Shown here piece after piece: positions 13,801 to 25,500 of a stretch of DNA of 64,000 bases (positions are counted from its first letter, which is position 1; each line of letters starts with the position of its first letter). Position numbers and translations under genes: made by a program. The DNA is from Hydractinia symbiolongicarpus (taxonomy: Eukaryota; Cnidaria; Hydrozoa; Anthoathecata; Hydractiniidae). The notes beneath the pieces were generated by a model that was not told where the DNA came from, did not search any database, and saw nothing but the letters and a program-made list of their open reading frames with translations. The stretch spans positions 9,052,001-9,116,000 of the forward strand of contig NC_079881.1 of assembly GCF_029227915.1 (NCBI RefSeq). Reading direction: 5' to 3'.

Positions 13801-14218
13801 CAATACCATCTTTTTGCCTGCCATAAAATGTTGAAACTTATAAAAATTTCAAATAAATAAAGTTGAATGATTGCCCCTTGTTTTTTGGGAAACTGGGAAA
13901 ACAAAGACACCCAAAGGCAAAGCAAACGCTCATAACATCATATCTGACTTCTTACCAGAAAGGGTCGAATTCGTTGAAGATAGGGTTTGAAGAGAAATAT
14001 ACAGTGGAAATGCATCAAATTTTTTGTGTCGTGTTTACATGTGATCATAATCCCTCTCCGTCGCGCGCCTGGGAAGCGACCCTGTGAACCCTGGGTTTTA
14101 AATAAGCAACTTAGCTGAATGCTGGATAGTATAGTGACGACGGTGAAGTAATAATCATTGGCAATTTTCAAACATTTCCATCCAACATTTATGATACATG
14201 TATACGCTCGCACAATAG

Positions 14219-14467
14219 CGGAAACACATTATCTTCAATTCTTACGGACTTTCTTAAATATAGTAATTTGCAGCTTATCGATGTAGCATCAGGAAATGGT
14301 CCTAACTTTTCGTATCATCACAATCGTTTAAATCACTTATCCTATATTGATCACATCACAGTTCGGACCGACTTTGACTTATAAATAAATAACTGTAATA
14401 TTGCCGAACCTGACTCGATAAATACTAGTGATCATCTGCCAATCACTATATCTCTTGATATCGAATG
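14219..14467 (+). pseudogene. LINE apurinic-endonuclease fragment
   Basis: The plus strand reads ...ILTDFLKYSNLQLIDVASGN, then NFSYHHNRLNHLSYIDHI, a stop, and NTSDHLPITISLDI. The xIDHI...SDHLP pattern is the C-terminal part of the APE-type endonuclease of non-LTR retrotransposons (Asp and the His of SDH). One internal stop and no flanking domains mark it as a relic. It may come from the same family as the RT fragment at 12.4-12.7 kb, but the two lie in opposite orientation. Confidence 0.7.
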
Positions 14468-15857
14468 TTCGTATCGTCTTCTGCTATCACATTACAACAT
14501 GGCAATCGTGGAACTGGTGAATTTACTCCAAAATTTTTATGGAAGAATGGAGTATTCTTACAATCATATAACACTGAAATTGAACAAAAATTTAACGACA
14601 AACAATTTAATTCTCGGAACTTGACAATGAAATCAAGTGGCTGCATTAAATATTATGAGACTGTTCATCTGCTGCATACAGCCAGACCCATGTGCGATAA
14701 CAGCACATTTACTTAGACGATTCTATTCAATAAAGTGGTCCCAGTGGGAACCTCCAAATATTGCAAGGCCGGCTGTGTTTCAAGCCGTCCTGCGGGATAT
14801 TGGGAAAAGTTTTCAATTAGCAATCACCACGCCTCGGTTAAACCTCATTGGCTATGGTAATGCCACTGCGCAAAGCTGAAGTTTAACAATTGTATAGGAA
14901 GCTATGACTAGATAGGCTTTATCATCACTTGTGGGGTGTTGTTGTGCAGCAACAGATCCATGCGCGTGCTTCGCAAATTTTAAATTTCAAGATGCTGGAC
15001 AAAGAAGCGTAAAAAAGGCCCACATGTTTTATTTACTCTTTTCTTTTTCTTTCCATTCTTTGCATTGTCATGGACAGCGTAATCAGTGTTATATGTATTT
15101 GCCAACAGTAGCTGGCTAGGAAACCTTTTTATGATTTGTAGCTACATATCTTTTTAACCATAAAGTTAGCTAGCTAGCTAACAAAATTTCACTTATTTTG
15201 TCATTGTGCCTTTAATTCCATAGACATAGCTTGCTATATGATGACTTTCTCTCCTGACCTCGTGTGTAAAGATTGCCGTGTTGTAGCATGACTTGCCAAT
15301 TCTATGATTTTATTTGTATGTATATCCTACTTTTTTGTGTGGGATCTCCTGTAAAAAGTTCATTCTCGAGCTGTTAAATTTTTTGAGATGATGTTCAATA
15401 CCAGGTTTCGATGAATCTTAAATAATAGCAGTTGCCTGGCCTTGTTTTTAAATATTGGTGACTTCTTCTCTATTGAAGCACCAAACAAATCATAGGCAAG
15501 GTAATCATGTAGCATGTAAGTAGCAAGTGAGTTGGCTTTAGTATTAAACATTGTGCAGAATATATAGAGGTCCAAACAATAACATTACCACGAAAACAAA
15601 AACAATGTACTTCATCAATGAGCAATCTTATTTTAGTGGTAATTATGATTGTGGTCGTTGGTCACATTAGAAAGGTGGTTATTATAGGCAGATTCAACTA
15701 CTACTAAAATCAGAGGGGTGCTCTTTGTAGTGATCATTGTAAATATATGTGGTTGTTATAGAGAGATGGCCTTTAACACAGGTTTGACTGTAATTTCATC
15801 AGCAATGCTGACCTATTTTCTCAGTTTTTTCATACTAGAATATTGATAATACAGGGT
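14468..15857. other. Non-genic sequence, unclassified
   Basis: No ORF with recognisable content on either strand. Base composition is locally more GC-rich (14730-14960) than the flanks, which may indicate an old unclassified repeat. The short GCTAGCTAGCTAAC run near 15170-15182 is simple sequence. Confidence 0.45.
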
Positions 15858-16209
15858 AGAGATAGATAGATAGATGTGCATATTTTACATGGCTAGCCTC
15901 ACAAATATCGAGGGATATACCCTGTCTATTATTTCCAGGAGGGGCCATGGGTAGATGGAGAGTCCTAGAGTATTTAATGCTCATTTTGAGCTACGCAGAC
16001 CCAATTAGAGCCCGCGCTCTACTAGACAACTCCTGGCAACATCCAACGGCCCACATAGTGTGCGATCTTCCTAATTTCCCTCACATGGCTTGGGTTAACC
16101 CGGGGCTATGGTAACATTCACTCGCCCATGTTGAATCGCCGTCAAGAGGAATCGAACCCCGGTCTCCCGCACAGAGTACGAGAGCTATAACCACTAATCT
16201 ACGGCGCCA
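15858..16209 (-). mobile_element. tRNA-derived SINE (copy 1)
   Basis: Read on the minus strand from 16209, the element opens with a tRNA-like head: GGCGCCGTAG, an A-box-like TAGATTAGTGG, and a good B box GGTTCGATTCC about 60 bases in. A ~200-base body and a short TCTA-type tail (15858-15875) follow. It is about 90% similar by eye to 36721-37055, which ends at the same two points, so both termini are supported. RNA polymerase III would read it leftwards. No clear target-site duplication was seen. Confidence 0.85.
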
Positions 16210-16536
16210 CACTTCCTGAAAATTCCTCAGTTTACGTCAAAAAATTTTCCTTAAAGCTCCTTATATATATATATTGCATGGATTTGGCTTATTTTCAGTG
16301 TTTTTAGTTTATTTTGGGTGTATTGTAGTTTTAGTAGGTATATATGCATTTTAAAGTGGAATACTTTATCTGGGTTTATAGGTGTTGCTGATATTTCGTA
16401 GGTAAAAGTTCTGACCTCTCTGCGTGTCATCTAAGCATTTTAGTAAAATATCACTCCTGTAAATGTGTATCCTTAGGTTATAAAGAAAACAAGACAATAA
16501 TTTTAGTGTAAATTTATCAGTTTTTGCAATATCAAC
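16210..16536. promoter_or_regulatory. DRG2 5' flank, probable promoter/5' UTR
   Basis: Lies directly upstream of the DRG2 ATG at 16537. It is AT-rich with a (TA)4 run at 16263-16273. No defined core promoter motif can be assigned; the role is inferred only from position between the SINE and the start codon. Confidence 0.35.
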
Positions 16537-19500
16537 ATGGGAATCTTGGAAAAGATAAGCGAGATTGAAAAAGAAATTGCTCGGACTCAGAAAAACAAAG
16601 GTTTGTATGCTGATCACTACTTCTTATGTCTCTTATAATAATATGGCAGTTTTATCTCTGCCTGTGACAGGTAAATGAGAATTGTTTACGATTTTCTACA
16701 ACATGTCTATAACATCTTCTGAAAACTATATTTGGTGTTTTGTTAAACTTATTTGCAACTTAAATTGGCTAGAACTATCCATGTAATAGAAGTGCAGGAA
16801 GTTCTTTAGCTGAGTTTTATTGTATGTATCAAATTTACAGTGAAAGATTTTAAACTGCAGGGAATGTACGCACTTTGTTTTAAATTGGATTACGAGTAAA
16901 ATCATGAAGAACTGACAGTGTTGTTGCTATTGTCTAATAATTAAATTGACAACAAATTGTTTTATGATACAATATAATTTTTTTGCTTGCTATGCTTTTG
17001 TTTTATGTTTAGCAACTGAGTATCATCTTGGTCTTTTGAAAGCAAAACTTGCAAAGTACAGATCAGAACTTTTAGAACCGCCAAAGGGTTCTGGAGCTAA
17101 GGTAACCATTGGATAAAAATTTTATTAAAAAAATAATTAAACTGACACAAAAACCTGAAAATGCCTTACGTGTTTAATGTGATAGGGTGAAGGCTTCGAT
17201 GTTATGAAATCTGGTGATGCCAGAGTGGCTTTAATTGGTTTCCCCTCAGTTGGAAAGGTATAAAAATACACTTTTGACTACAGCTAGTTATATACAGGTG
17301 CATTTTTGCTGTGGAATGGAATGACTTATAGTGGGTTTCACTGAAAACAATTAAAACATGTTTTTTCTTTAGTCTACACTTCTAAACACTTTGACAGACA
17401 CGAAGAGTGAATCAGCATCATATGAATTTACAACATTGACCTGCATACCCGGCGTTATACCAGTATGTTTTCTTGTTTGCTTTTTCTTCTAGATTGGTGT
17501 ACTGTAATGAAGAAATGTTTTAGTAAAAAAATCTAAATTGGAGACGTTGGGTCCCAATTTTCATTGAAAGGTTTTATATAAATTCATAGAAGATGCGCAT
17601 AACGCCTTAAAAGTGATTGCTGTGTAACAGTTTTTTTATAAGAGCAAGACATACCTGATATACCTGAATAATTCTGAATAAATGAATGGGTGAAGGGTCT
17701 CCTTAAGAGACAAGAGAGGAGTTGAACGTCCTCCACCATACCTTAGTTTAAAGGGGCGATTGTGGAAGTCCCATGAAATGCCACATAGTGATGGTGTCAC
17801 TTTAAAAAACACCCAGTCCAGTCTGTGAACGGTTGGCGCTAGGAAGGGCATCCAGCTGTAAAACAATGCCAAAACTCTTTATTAATGGCCGTAAGAATAG
17901 TTAATCAGACAAACTGCGTAAACGGGGCTGGAACTCTAAGGAGTGAAGGTGTCGCGCACGGTAGGACAGATGTCAGATGTGAGCATCGCCAGACCGTTAC
18001 CCAGCTATCACATCACAAGGTAGATAACACTAGGTTGAGGATGGCTAGTGTAAATGTTGGTACTCTGAGAGGTAGAGCAGGTGAAGTAGTTGAAATGTTA
18101 GAACGTAGATCTGTTGATATGTGTTGTGTTCAGGAAGTTAGGTGGAGAGGAGCTTCAGTGAGATTTGTGGAAGCTAGGAGGGCAAGGTATAAGCTTTTTT
18201 GGATTGGTAATAGTGATGGATATGGAGGAGTTGGCATATTCGTTGCAGAGAAGTGGGTAGAAAAAGTAATAGATGTTATGCGTGTTAATAGTCGTATTAT
18301 AGTGATAAAGTTTTTGATAGGTAATAGGATTGTCACTTTTCTGTCAGTTTATGCTCCACAGTGTGGACTCAGTGAGGAAGATAAAGATAAGTTTTATGAT
18401 GAGTTAATAGCAGTCACATCAAAGTTTGGAGACACAGAACTTGTCATGGTGGGCGGCGACTTTAATGGTCATGTTGGGAAGTCATCTGAAGGTTATAGAG
18501 GTGTGCATGGAGGCTATGGATTTGGGAGCAGAAATAAGGAAGGGGAGAGATTGCTTGAGTTTGGAATGGCAACGGACATGGTGGTTTGCAACACATCATT
18601 CAGTAAGAGACAGAGTAGGCTGATAACATATGAGTCAGGTGGTTGTAAGACACAGATAGATTACTTTTTGGTTAGAAAGTCAGACAAGAAAGTGGTGAAG
18701 GACGTGAAAGTTATATCGGGGGAAGAGTGTGTTTCCCAGCATAGGTTGCTGGTTTGTGATATTATCTTGAAGAGTGTCAAAGAAGCCAAGGGAAAGTACA
18801 GGCCCCGTCGAAAAGTCTGGAAGCTGAAGGAAGAGATTGTAGCAAGACAATTTAGTGCAAAAGTTCAGCAGTTAGCCTACAATAGTCAATGTGATAGTGA
18901 CAATGTTGAAAGTACTTGGACTACTTTGAAGAATTGTCTTCTAGAAGCTTCTGATGATACCTGTGGGTGGACGAAAGGACCAGCTAGACATAGACAGACC
19001 TGGTGGTGGAATAATGAGGTTGACCAGTGTATAAAGGAAAAGAGGAAACTTTGGAAAGAGTGGAAGTCAGGTGGTAGTAAAAATATTTACTTAAAAGCTA
19101 AGCGTCGCGCTCGTACGGCAGTGTATAAGGCAAAATCAGAAGCAGAGAGAAACAGATTTGCAGATGTGTTAAGAAGGGAAGACCAGCGCAATGAGGTATT
19201 CAAGATAGCAAAGCAAATGAAGAAGACTAATCAGGATGTTGTAGGTGAGAAGTGTATACGTAATGATGAAGGTGTTTTGGCTAGCACAAAGGAGGAGAAA
19301 AGGGTAGCTTGGAAGAATCATTATCAGAGGTTGCTTAACACTGAGTTTGATTGGGACGAGAATAATTTGTCTGATGATGATGTCGTAGAAGGGCCAGCTA
19401 TGCAGATTAAGACAGAATGGGTAGTGGAGGCTATTAGGAAATTGAAGATTGGCAAGGCTGCAGGAGTATCAGGTATTGTTGCAGAGATGGTAAAAGCATC

Positions 19501-22500
19501 TGGATATATTGGAGTTGAGCTTATTACAAGTCTTGCTAACCAGATTATAAAGGATGGTGCTATTCCGAGTGAGTGGCAGTCGAGTGTAATAGTGAATTGT
19601 TTCAAGGGCAAGGGTGATGCATTAGAAAGGGGTAACTATAGAGGTTTGAAGTTGGTTGATCAAGTAATGAAAGTTATTGAAAGAGTGATTGATAAGTTAC
19701 TTAGAGAAAGAATTGATATAGATAAGATGCAATTTGGTTTTGTCCCAGGGCGTGGCACTACAGATGCAATATTTTTACTCAGACAGCTTCAGGAAAAGTA
19801 TTTAGGAAAGAGAGAGAATCTCTATTTTGCCTTTGTAGATTTAGAGAAAGCTTTTGATAGAGTGCCACGTAAAGTTTTTTGGCATTGTTTATGCAAAAAA
19901 TATTTCATGCAAGTTTTTTGGCATTGTTTATGCAAAAAATATTTCATGCACTATCTGCTTTGTGGTGTTTTTTCAACTTTTGTTCAACTGGAATAGGAAA
20001 ATATCTGGCAGGATTGGTTTTAAGGTTAACTTTTGATGATTTGCAAATGTTTAATGCTAGCAAAATTATCCAACAACATTAATTCGTGAAAGTTTGTGTT
20101 TGGAAAATCTTTTTATATGACATTTTTGCAAAAGTTTTTTTGCGAAATGCAAAAATTTTGTGGATTTTCCCATATGCAAACATTTTTTTCATTATAAAAA
20201 TGCTGATTTTAAAAATATGCTTATGTAAACATATTTATTACAAATAAATAAATGAATCTCTATTTATAAAATTTAATATAATTTCTTCAAAACTTTTCAC
20301 AACTAAATATACTCTTGTTTATTTATTTTAGTACAAAGGGGCCAACATTCAACTTCTAGATTTGCCTGGAATCATTGAGGGTGCTGCACAAGGTATGATT
20401 TGTCCTGTTCTGTGATCCAGTAAGAAATAAGCCTGACTTTATTTTAACCTATAAAATTTCAGCTGAAAAACTTCAGCAAAGAAAGATTTTTAGCCACTTT
20501 CCAAATTTCAACAGATTTGTTTAAAATATGAAATATCTTTTCACTGGGCTTTATATTGTGACAGGAGGGACAAGGTCGAAAGGTTTCCCTAATATCAGCT
20601 TCAATGCATTATTTGATTCTAATGTATAAATTTATTGGTGTAAAGTTAAGTTAAAGAATGTTCTACAATAAAAATAATACAAAATGTATCAATATAGACA
20701 TTAAAGTGGTATATAAAAATTATAATGGTCAGTAAAAGTTTGTGACAAAATAATCAAAGGTAATGTTTTGCAATGTTTAGGCAAGGGTCGTGGTAAGCAA
20801 GTCATAGCTGTTGCAAGAACGTCAGATCTTGTTATTATGATGTTAGATGCTGGGAAAGGTGATATACAAAAGTAAGCAATTGTTAGGAGATTTTGTTCTG
20901 GCTATCACGCAGCTTTTCATCATGCGTAATCTGCAATACATTTGTTCAGACTTTTTAAAGATAACTACTTCAAAAAACGTTCTGGAGATTAAAATATAAT
21001 TAATTTTTTGTAACAATGAAAGTTAACATTCATTAAAAAGATATATGACATCAGTGTCAGAAAGATATATGATCAGAACTTTTTTTGCAAATTGTACTTT
21101 TCGCAAAGTTTGTACATTTTGAGAGAATTTATTTAATGGATTTTTTGAATACTCCTTTTCTGTGAACATTGTGTAGCTGACTGAAAGGAATCTAATAAGT
21201 TGAAAAGACTGAATAAAATTTTTGGTTTCATGTATCTGTATCATGAAGTATTCTGCAGGGACCTGGAATAATACTGTGAACTGACTTTTAATTGGTAACC
21301 ACTAGACTATTCGCGTTCAATAATTATTTAAAATATCTTTAGATTTATTTTTACCATTTTGCAAAAAATAATCCTGTTTTTTCTGTTCATTTTTTTTCCA
21401 ATTTTTGGTGATTGAATGTTTTTATTGTTATTTTTGTTTAGAGAGTTGCTGGCGAAAGAGTTAGAAACCTGTGGTATACGATTAAATTGTAAAAGACCGA
21501 ATATTTATTTTAAAGTAAGTATAGTTAAATCACATATTTGATTTTATAGAATAAGTAACCCTGGTGACGAAGTTGCACAAGAGGGCTATCTATCATCATA
21601 CTTAAGTGTTCTTGTCTTCAAATACAAAAAAAATGATATACTGGAAGTCGACACAAAAGTTTTTAATTCTACGTAACAGATTAAATGGATTTTAATGGTT
21701 TTCCTTTGTCGAAAATATAAGTTATAAAGAAGTTTTCTTAACAAAGCTTGTCCTTGAATCAATGTAGCTCTGCTGTCAGGTCACCAATGCTAGTGCCGAC
21801 GTGATTTACAGAGCTGTAATATGGATACAGAAAGTTTTTAGTAATAAACTTTCCGTAGCGCAATGATTTTATGTTTGTTTATAGGTTGTTACTTCAATTA
21901 AGGTTTCGAGTTCTCAATTAAGATATTCTATTTTTTAAGACAACCTCATATTCAAAAATCTTCCCAAAACGTTATACAGGATGTGCATTTGAATAAACAC
22001 CATGAAACACCTCATTCACATATTGTGGCATTCAGAAACACTTTTTAAGTTTTTCAAAAAAAGCCCTCAAGTTTAACGGTTTTAAGAAAGGTCCAAAACA
22101 CTCTCAAGAATGTGATAGAACTACGGCGTAGTGTCCTAGTGACAAAACACCTTTCATAAGGGTTTTAAATACTCAGGACTCTCCAAGGCGCCCCTGGGTG
22201 TCTTGTTTTCTACGAAGCTGCAGAACACCTTTATAGGTGTAATTAAAATCCCTGAAGGTGCTCAATTGATAAAACACCCCAATTAGAGTTCTATAACACC
22301 TTGGGCACTCTCACTATGCAATTGTTACTAGAGATAAAAAAGACCAAAATTGTTTTTTTAGTTATTTTTGTTTAAAATATTAGGTTAATTATAGTTCTAG
22401 TTTTTCTAATCTAGATCAAAAAAGGAGGTGGCATAGGTTTCAATTCAACTCTTACCCTGACAAAAATGAATGAAAAAATGGTGCAGTTAATTTTACACGA

Positions 22501-25500
22501 ATACAGTATCCTTTAACGTTGTACAGTATTCCATGACATTTTATTTACCGCAAAGATTCATCACTCAGGGTAAATTCTGTGAAACCAAGTTAGCATTAGT
22601 TATCTGTGTTAAGTGATCGATTTGTGAGTCACGTCATTTGTAAGTTTAGAGTCCTTGACCAACTCTATAGAAATATTTAATGCAGAAGTCTTATTTAGAG
22701 AGGATTGCACAGCAGGTAATTCTTTACACTTTTACTCTGTCAAAGCAGTTGCGGATAGTTTAAAGTACTATTCTCGCACACATGTTGTTCTCCTTCACAG
22801 GGTTGGAAAAACTAAAATTGCAATGTCAATAAACTCTATGCCACCTGAAATTAAATTAATTTTCTAGAGTCGACTATATATGGTTTCTAGCCCCCGTAAA
22901 GACTTATGCGTGCTCTTGATAGCATCTGTAGAATACCAAACTTTATGAGAAGTTGACCAATGTAGCACGCCTGAAAGTGTGTTTTTTTGCCACACACATC
23001 AAAGTTTTTCTGACTAAGCAGACAGTAATGTATGTGTCTTTATACGTCCTCAGACAAATGCTACAGAAGGTTTGGTATGAAATAGACACTGCCTTATATT
23101 TTTTTTACTGCTGATTTATTATGTAAGTATCAATGTTTGTTTTTAGATGAATTTATTGATGTCATCCAAGATAATCGAGTCTACCTACCATGTTTATATG
23201 TAAGTACGAGATAAACTTGTTTACTCCCATAATGTTGGCTTTATTAACCAAGTTTAAAAAAAAACGTAAATCCTTCACGCGAAATTTATTGTACTGATTT
23301 AGTGAAATTGCAGTTGAGAATTAAGCCTTTTAAAATTATTGTCCAAAATATATTTTCGTATGTGTTTGTTTATTTTTTTTCCTATCATTTAATAGGTATA
23401 TAATAAAATAGATTGTATATCTTTGGAAGAAGTTGATCGCCTCGCAAGAATTGATCATACTGTTGTTATCAGGTGAGCTCAACTGTTTTATGATCAGTTA
23501 AAATGCTAGCTTATGAATTATTAAGATGTAAGAGCTAATAACTAAGGCTAGATAATCACCCAAAACAAAATGGAACAGAACAAGAATATAGTTAGTTAGT
23601 TTAACTATTTACACGCTTGTTGTTGTTGTTGTTGTTGTCGTTGTCGTCGATGTTGGCACTGTCGTCGTCGTAGAATTTTGTCCATTATTATTATCATTTT
23701 TGTTTGTTAAATAACTTTTTCGTTTCTGTCCACAAAAAAAGTTAAAATGATTTTAACTTAGATCAAAATAGAACGAAACTATAACTTTTACAGAAATTAC
23801 AGAAATAACCACTTTCTGTTCTGATACTCTACCGTTCTTGAATGAAAATAATTTTTTGAGGAAACTATATCTATAAAATAGAAAATAACTTTTTGAGAAC
23901 ATAGGGCTTCAAAAAATACCACCACGGACAATTTGCAATCTTTTCTTTACAAATAAATCTACGTAATTCTACACTGTAGGCAGTAGTAGATGTACAAAAG
24001 CGGCTCCCTGAAAGGTTGATTTGCGTTCTTTAATTTCTTTAATCTCTTACGCAATCTTTTATCCTAAAATTCCTCCAATTTTCACTAATCAAACTTTAAC
24101 AGTGTGAACAGGAATTTGTCAAACATAAAAAAGTCAAGAAATTTCACAACTGAGTCAAAAAGTCAAAGTCTTTTGCTGTAACAATTTTTAGTCTTCAACA
24201 GTTCGAGTGTTCAATAGCTGTTTTTGTGATAAGTCATTTTACATTAGGGAAATTCTCGTTTTAGTTACAGAAAATTATAGAAAATTATAAAATATTTCTG
24301 ACCACACTGTTCAATTCTGCCATCTTTTATTCCGCAAATATTTAACCAAAAAAGCGTGTATTTATTTATTTACTTATTTATTTTTCAGTTGTAACTTCCG
24401 ATTAAATTTGGATTATTTACTGGAAATGGTGTGGGAACATTTATCATTACGAAGAATATATACAAAGAAAAGAGGAGGTAGATTTTTAGTTTAGTGACCA
24501 ACTACGATCGTCGATGCATTGCTCTTGTTGGTAATCTGTTCACACTTGCACGATATTATATTGTACTGCCACACACAGAGAATTTGAGAATTTGTTTTAA
24601 ATTCATTTCTAGCTACCTTATTGTCATCATTCTGAATATTGGAGCTGACAGTTTTTACCGTAAATGCTCTAATTAACGCCCAATATCCATTTAAAGCCCG
24701 TCTCTTATAAACGTCCAATATCCATTTAACGCCCGTCTTTATTAAACGCCCAATATCCATTTAACGCCCGTCTTTAATAAGCGCCACCCTAAAGTGTTGA
24801 AAAATTTGATAACACCTAGTCTTTCAAGGCCTCTTCTGGAGTCAAAAATGCGAGATTATTAGAGTTTCACTCCTTCAAACAATTCATTTCATTTGAACTA
24901 GTCTTTAGTCCTGTGAATAATCCATTTTTCACTCGTCCTACATGTTCCTTCCAATCCTCAGATTATCGCCTGCCATGCATATTTTAGTCATCGTTGTTTC
25001 GTGCATTCTTAACACCGCTACCATTTTGAACAAAATACGGCCATTATTATTATAGAGATAATGATGAAAATGAGGTATATGTTGAAAATGAATATTCGAA
25101 TTTTTTTAGTTTTTAAGAAACGCCTGTCTTCAAAAAGCGCGCCAAGATTTATAGAATCTTGAAGATTAAGTGTTTATTAGAGCATTTACGATGTGCTTCT
25201 ATCACTTATAACATGTTTTCCAACTTTTTTGAAGTCATTTCTTGAGTCTAATTGGAAGGCAAGAATATTTCACGTGTATATGGAAGTGATCCTTTTGAAT
25301 TTTTATTTTATAGATCCTCCAGATTTTACCGAAGCTATTATAATGAGAAAAGGTGCTTCTGTTGAACACGTGGTGAGTCTGAAGAAGACCTCTTTGGCTG
25401 AGAAAGCTTCAAAAAGGAGACAAAATAGTTCCAGGCTAATTGGGCAGGCACTTAACACTTGTTAAAAATTTTGCTGATTTTATCCTGTTGTTAAGTTTTG

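Noticed and set aside
16136-16209. Stand-alone tRNA gene on the minus strand
   Set aside because: It has a B box and an A-box-like motif, but the same head is joined to a conserved ~200-base body in another copy (36.7 kb), so it is the head of a SINE; acceptor pairing is also poor.
17636-17872. 78-codon ORF on the minus strand opposite the LINE leader
   Set aside because: Composition and position match the non-coding leader of the LINE; no protein features.
23618-23670. Possible CRISPR-like or minisatellite array
   Set aside because: Simple GTT/GTC triplet repeat without unique spacers.
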